This document shows positions 34,983 through 42,906 of a stretch of 64,000 nucleotides of DNA, piece by piece. The stretch is taken from the NCBI RefSeq assembly GCF_014058425.1, contig NZ_CP049366.1, positions 2,356,001-2,420,000 of the forward strand. Reading direction: 5' to 3'. The stretch is from Companilactobacillus pabuli (lineage in GTDB: Bacteria > Bacillota > Bacilli > Lactobacillales > Lactobacillaceae). Numbering within the stretch: the first letter of the stretch is position 1; each line of letters begins with the position of its first letter. The notes below the pieces were generated by a model. That model was not told where the DNA came from. It ran no database searches and saw nothing but the letters and a program-made list of their open reading frames with translations. The translations under genes and the position numbers were made by a program.

Positions 34983-35441
34983 CTATTTAACGATATTAGT
35001 TTTAATTCTATCCATAGGTATTTCACGTGGAACAAATTTCTCAGAAGTTTGACCAATAGTTAAAGCAAAGACTGCTTTAAAACCATCGGGAATAACGCCA
35101 CTAGGAATTGAACCAACACTAGCCATATTGTAATTGGCACCTAATCCTTGATCTTCAGCAGCCAATTCCATGTTATGGACGATAGCACCGGCAGAAATAT
35201 CTTCCATAGTATCGGGATTCTTGGCTGAAACGACGATAACGGTTGGAGCATCGTAAATACCGCTCATTTTATCAAGAATTTCAGGTTTTTGAATAACTGT
35301 CAAACGGTAATTATCATATTCGCCCATACCAACAGGTCCAGCATTACCAGCTAGTAAAATTTTGTGGAGTTGCTCGTCAGTAATTTGACCACTATATTGA
35401 CGAACAGCTTTACGAGAACTAATCATTTTTTCAGTTTCCAT
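34983..35441 (-). CDS. Short nitroreductase-family protein
   Basis: The 152-residue product has 'MISSRKAVRQYSGQITDEQLHKILLAGNAGPVG' and 'AGAIVHNMELAAEDQGLGANY', the compact nitroreductase subfamily. It is shorter than the classical members (about 200 residues) but appears intact, lacking the insertion that covers the flavin. FMN-dependent reduction of unknown substrate is expected. Single gene, AGGAGTG upstream of ATG. Confidence 0.78.
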   Translation of the reverse strand: METEKMISSRKAVRQYSGQITDEQLHKILLAGNAGPVGMGEYDNYRLTVIQKPEILDKMSGIYDAPTVIVVSAKNPDTMEDISAGAIVHNMELAAEDQGLGANYNMASVGSIPSGVIPDGFKAVFALTIGQTSEKFVPREIPMDRIKTNIVK

Positions 35442-35523
35442 AACATCAACACTCCTCTTTTAACTCTATGATTATGATAGTATAAATTAATCAAAATATT
35501 AATCATTTAAATTGAGGTCACAC

Positions 35524-36012
35524 ATGGAAATAACTAAAGTAACATTAAAAGATCTACCAGAAATTGTTAGAATTGAGAACTTAGGTTTCACACCTGAAGA
35601 AGCCGGGACAAAAGAACAATATCAAGATCGAATTGAGAAATTACAAGATACTTTTTTAATAGCTCGCATTAATGAACAAGTAGTAGGTTTTGTAGTAGGA
35701 CCAGCTGTCAAAGAAAAATTTGTAGAAGACTGGATGTATGAGAATACACCCAAAAATTTACCAACTGGCGGCAATCAAATTATCTTTACCATCGCTGTTG
35801 ATCCTAATTTTAGAGGACATAGTATTGGTAGTAAGTTGTTGAAAGCAATGGAAAATAACGCCAGAAAAGCCCAACGAGAAAGTATTTCTTTAACTAGTTT
35901 GGAAAAGAATCTACCATTTTATTTGAAGAATGGTTTTAAAAATCTTGGAGTAGCAGATTCGGAACACGCTGGTGAGACTTGGTATAACTTGGTTAAAGAA
36001 TTGAATGATTAG
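35524..36012 (+). CDS. GNAT family N-acetyltransferase
   Basis: The 162-residue protein has 'MEITKVTLKDLPEIVRIENLGF', the acetyl-CoA motif 'IFTIAVDPNFRGHSIGSKLLKAMENNARK' and 'LPFYLKNGFKNLG'. It resembles arylalkylamine/RimI-like acetyltransferases. ATG 35524 has GAGG 6 nt upstream and is chosen over a start 4 codons earlier. Acceptor unknown. Confidence 0.8.
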   Translation: MEITKVTLKDLPEIVRIENLGFTPEEAGTKEQYQDRIEKLQDTFLIARINEQVVGFVVGPAVKEKFVEDWMYENTPKNLPTGGNQIIFTIAVDPNFRGHSIGSKLLKAMENNARKAQRESISLTSLEKNLPFYLKNGFKNLGVADSEHAGETWYNLVKELND

Positions 36013-36075
36013 AGCAAATTTTCGTGTCCAAATAAATTATGATACCCTGAAAGAAATCTCAAATGGGGGGGTAAT

Positions 36076-36321
36076 ATGGAAGAAATAAGTTTTTGGACAT
36101 GTTTCAAACGCTCGGCAGCAGTTGTTGTAGCCTGGCTATTGTTGAGGACATTACGCAAGTTATTTTTTGAATTTAATGAATTCGTTGATTTAAAGAATCA
36201 GTTTGTCGCTATAGATCAAAAGGGGTTAGCAGTAATATTAGCCTTATTAATTATCATTGTATTATGGTTGGGAATATCACTTATTGGTGCAATTGGATAT
36301 TTTGTTTATAAAAATTGCTAA
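36076..36321 (+). CDS. Small two-helix membrane protein, 81 residues
   Basis: Hydrophobic segments near residues 12-28 and 52-78 ('VILALLIIIVLWLGISLIGAIGYFVY'). GGGGGG lies just before the ATG. No family recognised. The second TnpB element begins right after its stop, so the downstream context may have been lost. Confidence 0.6.
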   Translation: MEEISFWTCFKRSAAVVVAWLLLRTLRKLFFEFNEFVDLKNQFVAIDQKGLAVILALLIIIVLWLGISLIGAIGYFVYKNC

Positions 36322-36447
36322 TTGAGAAAACACGGTAATTTATTGCCGTGATGAATCAATGAATTATGCAATTTTAGACGCTTTAACAAACATATGTTCT
36401 CTTTAACGTGATATAATTACGATACCAAATCATGGGAGGGGGTTCAT

Positions 36448-37617
36448 ATGGCCTTAAAGGGTATCAAATTACGTATCTATCCAGATGATTACCAAAAGGA
36501 ACTTATTGAATACAACTTTGGCGCTAATCGTTTCGTTTGGAACAATATGCTAGACATGATGATAAAACGTCATGAAAATAATCCTGATTTGAAATCTTTG
36601 AAAGCATTTGACTTGAATTACATTTTAACAGTTTTCAAAAAAGAACATAGTTGGTTAAAGAAAGCTGAAAGTACTAGTTTACAAGTTTCTAATAAAGACT
36701 TATTTGAAGCCTATAAAGGATTCTTTAGTAAAAAACGTAAATTCCCACGATTCAAAAGTAAGAAATATCCAAAACAAAGTTATCAATCTAAATTTGTTAA
36801 TAACAATGTTGAAATCTTTGATGATTCTTATATCAAATTACCTAAACTTGGAGTAATGAAATATAAGAACAAGAAAGCTATCCCTAGTACTATCAAGTAC
36901 GTGACTATTCGTAAATCATCAACTAACAAATATTACGCAATTTTGACTGTTAACGAAAATATTGCTCACTTGTCAAAAACTAACAAAGCCGTTGGTCTTG
37001 ATATGGGTGTTTCTGATCTAGTAATCTGTTCAGACGGAAATAAATATAAAACTATTCGTTTTGATAAGAAACTTGCTAAAAAGAAACATTATTGGGAAAA
37101 ACGATTAGCTAGAAGACGTGCTCAAGCTCTAAAAGATATCCAGTATAAAAAGAAATTTGGATTGATTGATTCAAAGTCTTTAGAACAATATTCAAACTAT
37201 ATGAAAGCTAAACTCATGGTAGCTAAATATAGTGAGAAGATTGCTAATCAAAGAAAAGACTATCTCCATAAGATAACTCGCAAATTGGTTGAAGATAATG
37301 ATTTGATTGTTATTGAAGATTTGAAAACCAAAAATCTTCTTGGCAACCATAAATTATCACGTGCTATCGCTAATCAATCATGGAGAGCATTAAGATTGAT
37401 GCTTGAATACAAATGTGAATGGTACGGTAAGAGACTTCTAATTGTTAATCCATTCAAGACTAGTCAAATCTGTTCTAACTGTGGTTACGATGATGGTAAA
37501 CATGAGTTAGATATAAGGGAATGGGATTGTCCTAATTGCGATATTCATCATGATCGTGATATCAATGCAAGTAAAAACATATTGAACAATGGCTTGGAAC
37601 AAGCCTTAGTAAAATAG
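36448..37617 (+). CDS. tnpB: TnpB RNA-guided nuclease (IS605 OrfB family)
   Basis: The 389-residue protein has an HTH_OrfB N-terminus ('KGIKLRIYPDDYQKELIEYNFGANRFVWNNML'), RuvC Asp in 'VGLDMGVSDLV', Glu in 'LIVIEDLKTKNL', final Asp in 'HDRDINASKNIL' and a Cys4 zinc ribbon ('CSNCG…CPNCD'). Size and motifs are those of a complete, probably active TnpB. GGGAGGGGG precedes the ATG. Only about one third of residues look shared with the TnpB at 28932, so the two elements came separately. Confidence 0.93.
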   Translation: MALKGIKLRIYPDDYQKELIEYNFGANRFVWNNMLDMMIKRHENNPDLKSLKAFDLNYILTVFKKEHSWLKKAESTSLQVSNKDLFEAYKGFFSKKRKFPRFKSKKYPKQSYQSKFVNNNVEIFDDSYIKLPKLGVMKYKNKKAIPSTIKYVTIRKSSTNKYYAILTVNENIAHLSKTNKAVGLDMGVSDLVICSDGNKYKTIRFDKKLAKKKHYWEKRLARRRAQALKDIQYKKKFGLIDSKSLEQYSNYMKAKLMVAKYSEKIANQRKDYLHKITRKLVEDNDLIVIEDLKTKNLLGNHKLSRAIANQSWRALRLMLEYKCEWYGKRLLIVNPFKTSQICSNCGYDDGKHELDIREWDCPNCDIHHDRDINASKNILNNGLEQALVK

Positions 37618-37706
37618 TTCTAGCCTCTACCGACTAGTTGAAATACTAGTTGGCAAGTATGGAATGTTCCTAGAAGCTCGGTACTTTAGTGCCGATGTAG
37701 TTCACG
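37618..37706 (+). ncRNA. Predicted omega RNA / right-end region of element 2
   Basis: Non-coding right end with at least two hairpins (ACTAGTTGAAATACTAGT and CGGTAC/GTGCCG). In characterised TnpB systems the guide RNA runs through this part and its guide is the flanking DNA, here the relic tail of the structured repeat. Prediction by analogy only. Confidence 0.4.
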
Positions 37707-37710
37707 GTGG

Positions 37711-37754
37711 CTCTTTCTCAAGTTAGGTTAGTGCTGGATGACGTCGTCCGTTCC
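37711..37754 (-). repeat. Relic (tail end only) of the structured intergenic repeat
   Basis: The plus-strand sequence TTTCTCAAGTTAGGTTAGTG and then GACGTCGTCCG is the reverse complement of the tail of copy D (48651-48693) with few differences. The rest of the element is missing. The 43 bp to the start of copy C hold nothing recognisable. Confidence 0.75.
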
Positions 37755-37797
37755 TTCTTTATTTGTTTGTTTGATTATAAAAGATTAAAACCGCTAT

Positions 37798-37988
37798 CTA
37801 GTCCGGAATAGCAAAGAAAATTGGCTCAGTAGTGAAATTATTCTTAGCAACTTGTTGCTTAGAATAAGGCCGAGTTTTGAGATTTTGCGTACTTTGCAAA
37901 AGCTCAAAATCGTGCCCACTACGTTCCAGCCAAATTTTCTTTGCTATGGAGGACGGAATATTACTACTAGTCAAAGTTAAGAAAGAAC
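37798..37988 (+). repeat. Structured intergenic repeat element, copy C
   Basis: Begins CTAGTCCGGAA; constant boxes GGCTCAGTAGTGA and ACGTTCCAGC; ends with GGACGGAATATTACTACTAG and the tail TTAAGAAAGAAC. Outer stem ATAGCAAAGAAAATT (37808-37822) with AATTTTCTTTGCTAT (37933-37947), perfect 15 bp. Second stem GTAGTG with CACTAC; inner hairpin ATTCTTAGCAAC with GTTGCTTAGAAT, perfect; further hairpin TTTTGAG/CTCAAAA. Lies about 120 bp upstream of pepN, tail toward it. Confidence 0.85.
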
Positions 37989-38109
37989 CTTTATAGTCCC
38001 AATGAGCTTTTTTATTTTGATTCAAATCATTCCATATTTGTTGAAACTCATCTAAACTAAAGATTATAATTAATTAGAAGTGTATTAAAAAAAGATTAAA
38101 GGGGAACTT

Positions 38110-40641
38110 ATGACTGAAATAACACGTTTTTATGATAAATTTCAACCTAGCCGCTACGATGTCTTTATCGATATCAATCGTGGCACAAAACAATTTTCTG
38201 GTAAGACTGTTATTGATGGTGAAGCTAAAGTGCCATCAATTTCTATCCACCAAAAGTATTTGAATATTGAATCCGTTCAAGCTGATGGTAAAGACGTTCC
38301 ATTCACAACTGACGATGACAACGATGCCATTAACATCGACTTACCACAAGCTGGTGAAACAACTTTAACTATTACATACAATGCCAAACTTACTGACTCG
38401 ATGATGGGTATCTATCCTTCATATTACGAAGTAAATGGCGAAAAGAAGCAAATTATCGGTACACAATTTGAAACTACTTTTGCTCGTCAAGCCTTCCCAT
38501 GTGTCGATGAACCTGAAGCTAAAGCTAAATTTGACATGGCTATCAAGTTTGATGAAAAGCCCGGCGAAACAATTTTGGCTAACATGCCTGAAATTAGAAC
38601 TGAAAATGGCATTCACTACTTCGATACAACCGTTAAGATGTCAACTTACTTAATCGCCTTTGCCTTCGGTGATCTTCAAAGTAAAGTTATTAAGACTAAG
38701 AGTGGTGTTGAAGTCGGCGTTTTCGCAACTAAAGCTCACAAAGCTAACGAATTAGATTTTGCTTTGAGCATTGCTAAACGTGCCATCGAATTTTACGAAG
38801 ACTTCTATCAAACATCATATCCACTTCCACATTCATGGCAATTGGCACTTCCTGATTTCTCTGCCGGTGCAATGGAGAACTGGGGACTAGTAACTTATCG
38901 TGAAGCTTACTTGATGGTCGATCCTGACAATACTTCACTTGATACTAAGCAATTAGTCGCTACTGTTATTACTCACGAATTAGCTCACCAATGGTTCGGT
39001 GACTTGGTAACTATGAAGTGGTGGGATGACTTATGGTTAAATGAAAGTTTTGCCAACATGATGGAATACGTTGCCGTTGATGCTATCGAGCCTGAATGGA
39101 ATGTCTGGGAATTGTTCCAAACATCCGATGTTCCGGCTGCTTTACAACGTGATGCGACTGACGGTGTTCAATCAGTTCACGTTCAAGTCAACAATCCAGC
39201 TGAAATTGACGCCTTGTTTGACTCAGCTATCGTCTATGCTAAGGGTGCCCGTATGCTAGTTATGGTACGTTCATTGTTAGGTGACGACAACTTACGTGCT
39301 GGTTTGAAGAAGTACTTCGAAGCTCACAAGTACGGCAATGCTCAAGGTGATGACCTTTGGAATGCTTTAGGTGATGCTTCTGGTATCGACGTTGGTAAGA
39401 TTATGCACTCATGGCTTCAACAACCAGGTTATCCAGTAGTTTCAGCTAGTGTCGTTGACGGTAAGATTCAATTGTCACAACAACAATTCTTTATTGGTGC
39501 TGGTAAAGATGAAGGCCGTCTATGGCAAATTCCTTTGAACAGTAACTACGGTGCTGCTCCTAAGATCATGGCTGATCAAACAATCACAATTGGTGATTAC
39601 GAAACATTGCATAAAGATGCTGGAGAGCCATTCCGTCTAAATGTCGGTAATAACTCACACTTTATCGTTAAATATGATGATACTTTGTTAAGCGATATCT
39701 TGGAAAATATTGATTCAATCGATGCCATTTCTCAACTCGGTATTATTCAAGACTTACAATTGTTGGCCGATGCTCATCAAATTTCTTACGCTTCAATTGT
39801 GCCATTGTTGACAAAAGTTTCTGACAGTAAGTCAAATGTAGTTAACGCTGCTTTGTATCGTACAGCTAACAACTTGAAGAAATTCGTCACACCAGGTTCA
39901 GAAGCTGAAGAAAACTTGAAAGCCTTCTTCAACAAATTGAGTGCTAACCAAGTTGCTCGTCTAGGTTGGGAACCAAAGGAAAATGAATCAAATGATGATC
40001 AATTGACTCGTCCTTACGTACTCAACGCTGCTTTGTATGCTAAGAACAAGGATACCGTAGCCCAAGCTCACGAAATCTTTACTAATAACAAAGATAACTT
40101 AGGTGCATTATCAGCTGATATTCGTTTGTTAGTTTTGAGAAATGAAGTTAAGAATTATGGTAGTGCAGAATTGTTCGATAATTTGTTAAATGATTATGTT
40201 AAATCAAGTGACCCTAGTTACAAAGCCGACTTGGCAGTAGCTATCACAAGTACACCAGATGCCAACTTGATTCAAAAACTCGTTAAACAATTTGAAAATG
40301 CTGATGTCATCAAACCTCAAGACCTACGTGCATGGTATCGTGGAACCTTAGCTAATGAAAATGCTCAACAAGATGCTTGGGACTGGATTAGAAATGAGTG
40401 GAACTGGCTAGAAAAGACTGTTGGTGGAGACATGGAATTCTCAACTTACATCACAGTTACTTCAATGATTTTCCATACACCAGAACGTTTGGCTGAATTT
40501 AAAGATTTCTTTGAACCAAAGGTTAATACACCAGGTTTGACACGTGAAATCAAGATGGATATTAAGATTGTTGAAACTAAAGTTCAATTGGTTGAAAGCG
40601 AAAAGGATGCTGTTAATAAGGCAGTCGCTGAAAATAAATAA
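38110..40641 (+). CDS. pepN: Aminopeptidase N, M1 family zinc metallopeptidase
   Basis: The 843-residue protein is a full-length lactobacillus PepN: beta-sandwich N-terminal domain, substrate motif GAMENWG near residue 253, zinc motif HELAH (289-293) with Glu312 in 'WLNESFAN', and a C-terminal ERAP1-like helical domain. It removes N-terminal residues from peptides in the cytoplasm during peptide use from proteins. No signal peptide, as usual for lactic acid bacteria. AAAGGGG precedes the ATG. The gene is flanked by inverted structured repeats (C upstream, E downstream). Its terminator lies beyond repeat E. Codon use is strongly biased, fitting a highly expressed housekeeping gene. Confidence 0.97.
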   Translation: MTEITRFYDKFQPSRYDVFIDINRGTKQFSGKTVIDGEAKVPSISIHQKYLNIESVQADGKDVPFTTDDDNDAINIDLPQAGETTLTITYNAKLTDSMMGIYPSYYEVNGEKKQIIGTQFETTFARQAFPCVDEPEAKAKFDMAIKFDEKPGETILANMPEIRTENGIHYFDTTVKMSTYLIAFAFGDLQSKVIKTKSGVEVGVFATKAHKANELDFALSIAKRAIEFYEDFYQTSYPLPHSWQLALPDFSAGAMENWGLVTYREAYLMVDPDNTSLDTKQLVATVITHELAHQWFGDLVTMKWWDDLWLNESFANMMEYVAVDAIEPEWNVWELFQTSDVPAALQRDATDGVQSVHVQVNNPAEIDALFDSAIVYAKGARMLVMVRSLLGDDNLRAGLKKYFEAHKYGNAQGDDLWNALGDASGIDVGKIMHSWLQQPGYPVVSASVVDGKIQLSQQQFFIGAGKDEGRLWQIPLNSNYGAAPKIMADQTITIGDYETLHKDAGEPFRLNVGNNSHFIVKYDDTLLSDILENIDSIDAISQLGIIQDLQLLADAHQISYASIVPLLTKVSDSKSNVVNAALYRTANNLKKFVTPGSEAEENLKAFFNKLSANQVARLGWEPKENESNDDQLTRPYVLNAALYAKNKDTVAQAHEIFTNNKDNLGALSADIRLLVLRNEVKNYGSAELFDNLLNDYVKSSDPSYKADLAVAITSTPDANLIQKLVKQFENADVIKPQDLRAWYRGTLANENAQQDAWDWIRNEWNWLEKTVGGDMEFSTYITVTSMIFHTPERLAEFKDFFEPKVNTPGLTREIKMDIKIVETKVQLVESEKDAVNKAVAENK

Positions 40642-40658
40642 TCTTTTGTAGAGATTAA

Positions 40659-40824
40659 GCTGCCGTCGTCCGTTCGGCCCTGAAAAACGCTGGAACGCTG
40701 CCGACACAACTTGAAACCAATCCCAAAATCGGGGATTGTTTCCAAGATTGGTCTTGTCCTAAGCGATAAATCGCTAAGGACAATTTGGCGGCTGAGCATT
40801 TTTCAGGGCCTCGCTCCCGACTAG
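40659..40824 (-). repeat. Structured intergenic repeat element, copy E
   Basis: Read on the minus strand it begins CTAGTCGGGAGC, has TGCTCAGCCGCCA, GCGTTCCAGC and ends GGACGACGGCAGC. Outer stem arms are GGCCCTGAAAAA (40676-40687) and TTTTTCAGGGCC (40799-40810), perfect. Inner hairpin TTGTCCTTAGCGA with TCGCTTAGGACAA, perfect; third hairpin CTTGGAAACAATCCC with GGGATTGGTTTCAAG. Starts 18 bp after the pepN stop and precedes the pepN terminator. Confidence 0.85.
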
Positions 40825-40867
40825 ATAGTAATTTCTATCTTTATATAAGTAACTTCAGAAAATTAAT

Positions 40868-40926
40868 AGAAGATATTATTGGAATTGCAGTATATTGCTG
40901 TGGTTCTGGTAGTATCTTCTTTTTTT
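40868..40926 (+). terminator. Long-stem terminator of pepN
   Basis: A 23-bp stem (with many G-U pairs; arms 40868-40890 and 40898-40920) and a 7-nt loop are followed by T7. With no other plus-strand gene before it, pepN transcripts should read through repeat E to this point. Confidence 0.8.
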
Positions 40927-41000
40927 ATGTAATGCTACAAAGAAATAGAGTAGTTATTCAGAAGATATGTGTCTAATTCTATCCGAATAGAAGATGAAAT

Positions 41001-41170
41001 CTAGTCGGGAGCAAAAGCCCTGTGATGGCTCAGCCGCCAGATTTTACTTAGCAACTTGTTGCTTAGTAAAAGGCCTAGTTTTGAGATTTTGCGTCTTTGG
41101 GGCCATGCAAAAGCTCAAAATAGTGCCGGCAGCGTTCCAGCCAATCACAGAGCTTTTGCGGACGACGGCA
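41001..41170 (+). repeat. Structured intergenic repeat element, copy B
   Basis: Begins CTAGTCGGGAGC, boxes GGCTCAGCCGCCA and GCGTTCCAGC, ends GGACGACGGCA. Outer stem GCAAAAGCCCTGTGAT (41011-41026) with ATCACAGAGCTTTTGC (41144-41159), one mismatch. Inner hairpin ACTTAGCAAC-TT-GTTGCTTAGT, perfect. Core identical to copy A over about 80 bp. Lies upstream of the Mn/Zn transporter operon, head to head with copy E. Confidence 0.85.
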
Positions 41171-41222
41171 TATTTATTCCCACCCCCCTCCAAAAAATAT
41201 TAAACTATATTTAAAATCCAAG

Positions 41223-41250
41223 TTAAGTAAACCTAATAATTTTCTTGAAA
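41223..41250 (+). promoter_or_regulatory. DtxR/MntR-like operator with nearby -35
   Basis: TTAAGTAAACCTAA (41223-41236) is an inverted repeat with one mismatch (reverse complement TTAGGTTTACTTAA), like the AGGTTNACCT-type sites of manganese-sensing DtxR/MntR regulators. TTGAAA, a possible -35, follows at 41245-41250. It lies about 80 bp before the transporter operon. Confidence 0.5.
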
Positions 41251-41314
41251 CACCATAAGGTATATGTTACTCTTTGAATAGAGCGGTTAATCCGCCTAAG
41301 AATGGAGGCTCTTT

Positions 41315-42055
41315 ATGTTAACTGTTAAGAACCTCACTGTCGCTTACGATGACACACCAGTATTTTCTGATGTTGCCGTTAACTTTAACGCAGGTAAGAT
41401 CACTGGAATCATTGGACCGAACGGTGCAGGGAAATCTACACTCATTAAGGCAATTTTAAATCTGATCAAAATCAAAAGTGGTCACATTGACTATGATGGT
41501 CAGACAATGAAATCAGTTCAAAAGCAAGTTGCTTACGTTGAACAAAGAAAGGACTTAGATTTAACTTTTCCAATCGATGTCTTTGACGTCGTCCTTACTG
41601 GAACTTATGGAAAATTAGGCTTGTTTAAAAATCCAGGCAAAGCTGAGAAGAAACTTTCACAAGATGCTTTGGCACAAGTTTCACTGACGGAATTTGCTAA
41701 ACGTCAAATTGGGAATTTATCAGGTGGGCAATTGCAGCGGGTTTTCGTAGCTCGAGCAATCGTCCAACAAGCAGAAATTATCATTTTAGATGAACCCTTT
41801 GTTGGAATCGACTTGCAAAGTGAAACAGCTATTATGAGAATTTTGAAACAATGGCGGGATGCTGGTAAGACAATTATCGTCATCCACCATGATTTGAACA
41901 AAGTTCACGATTATTTTGATGATTTGGTAATTTTGAATCACGGTATCGTGGACTTTGGACCTACTAATGAAGTTTATAATCCAAAAAATATCGAACGAGC
42001 TTTTAGTGCAGATCTTTCTTCAGTCTTGTTTGCGGAAAAGGAAGGTGTGCAGTGA
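41315..42055 (+). CDS. Metal ABC transporter ATP-binding protein (Mn/Zn/Fe type)
   Basis: The 246-residue ATPase has Walker A 'GPNGAGKST', signature 'LSGGQLQRV', Walker B 'IIILDEPFVG' and the switch His in 'IVIHHD'. It matches the ATPase of ZnuC/MntB/SitB-type transporters and powers import of Mn2+ or Zn2+. First of a three-gene operon, with 4-nt ATGA overlaps between genes. GGAGG lies before the ATG. Confidence 0.9.
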   Translation: MLTVKNLTVAYDDTPVFSDVAVNFNAGKITGIIGPNGAGKSTLIKAILNLIKIKSGHIDYDGQTMKSVQKQVAYVEQRKDLDLTFPIDVFDVVLTGTYGKLGLFKNPGKAEKKLSQDALAQVSLTEFAKRQIGNLSGGQLQRVFVARAIVQQAEIIILDEPFVGIDLQSETAIMRILKQWRDAGKTIIVIHHDLNKVHDYFDDLVILNHGIVDFGPTNEVYNPKNIERAFSADLSSVLFAEKEGVQ

Positions 42056-42906
42056 TGGCATCAATAATAGAGTTTTTTAACGCTTTAACCAAATACGACT
42101 TTCTGCAAAGTGCTTTATTGACAGCAGTTATGGTCGGAATTATGTCAGGGATAATCGGTAGTTTCATTATTTTACGAGGGATGTCTTTGATGGGAGATGC
42201 CATTTCGCATGCGGTTTTACCCGGAGTAGCCGTGGCTTACATGTTAGGTATCAATATTTTATTGGGAGCATCAGTCTTTGGTGTTCTAGCAGCTTTATTG
42301 ATTGGTTTTGTTGCCTCACGAAGTAAAATTAAAACTGATACGTCAATTGGGGTCGTCTTTAGTGCCTTTTATGCTTTAGGATTTATCTTGATTTCGATGG
42401 CAGAAAGTTCCACTAATTTGCATCATATTTTATTCGGAAATATCTTGGCGGTTAGTGACAGCGACATTATGACTACAGCTGTCGTATTAGGTTTAGTCAT
42501 CTTGTTCGTAGTCGTGTTCTATAAAGAATTGTTAGTGACGTCATTTGATGAAACTTACGCTAGAACGTACGGCTTGAAAGTCCAGGTTATTCACTACGCT
42601 TTAATGTTGGTGTTAACTTTAGTTACCGTCTCCGCTTTACAAACAGTCGGAATTATTTTGGTGGTAGCGATGTTGATTACGCCTGCCGCAACAGCCTTTT
42701 TATGGACTGACAAATTAAATATTATGTTAGTTTTATCGGCGGTCGTGGGAATGATTTCAGCGATAACTGGATTGTATTTTAGTTACACTTTCAACTGGGC
42801 ATCAGGTCCGGCAATCGTTATTGTGGCAGCTAGTTTGTTCGCCTTATCATTTGTCTTTTCACCAAAACAAAACTTCTTTAAGTTGAAAAGGAGTGTGGCT
42901 CGATGA
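42052..42906 (+). CDS. Metal ABC transporter permease (Mn/Zn/Fe type)
   Basis: The 284-residue protein has about eight to nine transmembrane segments and the ABC-3 family motif 'LRGMSLMGDAISHAVLPGVAVAYMLG'. It forms the membrane channel with the ATPase encoded just upstream (4-nt overlap) and receives metal from the binding protein encoded downstream. Confidence 0.92.
   Translation: MMASIIEFFNALTKYDFLQSALLTAVMVGIMSGIIGSFIILRGMSLMGDAISHAVLPGVAVAYMLGINILLGASVFGVLAALLIGFVASRSKIKTDTSIGVVFSAFYALGFILISMAESSTNLHHILFGNILAVSDSDIMTTAVVLGLVILFVVVFYKELLVTSFDETYARTYGLKVQVIHYALMLVLTLVTVSALQTVGIILVVAMLITPAATAFLWTDKLNIMLVLSAVVGMISAITGLYFSYTFNWASGPAIVIVAASLFALSFVFSPKQNFFKLKRSVAR

Larger units (their letters stand above)
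36325..37706 (+). mobile_element. IS200/IS605-type element carrying only tnpB (element 2)
   Basis: Left-end hairpin CACGGTAA-TTTA-TTGCCGTG (about 36332-36351) and right-end hairpin CGGTAC-TTTA-GTGCCG (about 37679-37694) followed by TAGTTCAC, parallel to element 1 (same TTTA loops, TAGTT(G/C)AC right end). No tnpA. It sits directly against a relic of the structured repeat family at 37711. Tips uncertain by several bp. Confidence 0.75.

Noticed and set aside
34983-35441. Truncated nitroreductase pseudogene
   Set aside because: Shorter than classical members, but start, ribosome site, flavin motifs and C-terminus are all in place, fitting a known compact subfamily.
36332-36351. Hairpin CACGGTAA-TTTA-TTGCCGTG read as a terminator
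   Set aside because: No T-run follows, and its AATTTATT loop region matches the left-end hairpin of TnpB element 1, so it is better explained as the left end of element 2.
37798-38025. Minus-strand 75-residue ORF overlapping repeat copy C
   Set aside because: Most of it is the repeat element read through; no ribosome site and no family pattern. The N-terminal part ('NQNKKAHWDYKGSF') might be a tiny gene remnant but cannot be supported.
40994-41203. Plus-strand ORF inside repeat copy B (and a similar one at 4430-4612 in copy A)
   Set aside because: They share 'RFCVFGAMQKLKIVPAAFQPITEL' only because the repeats are alike; the frame is not kept in copies C, D and E, whose changes follow base pairing rather than codons.
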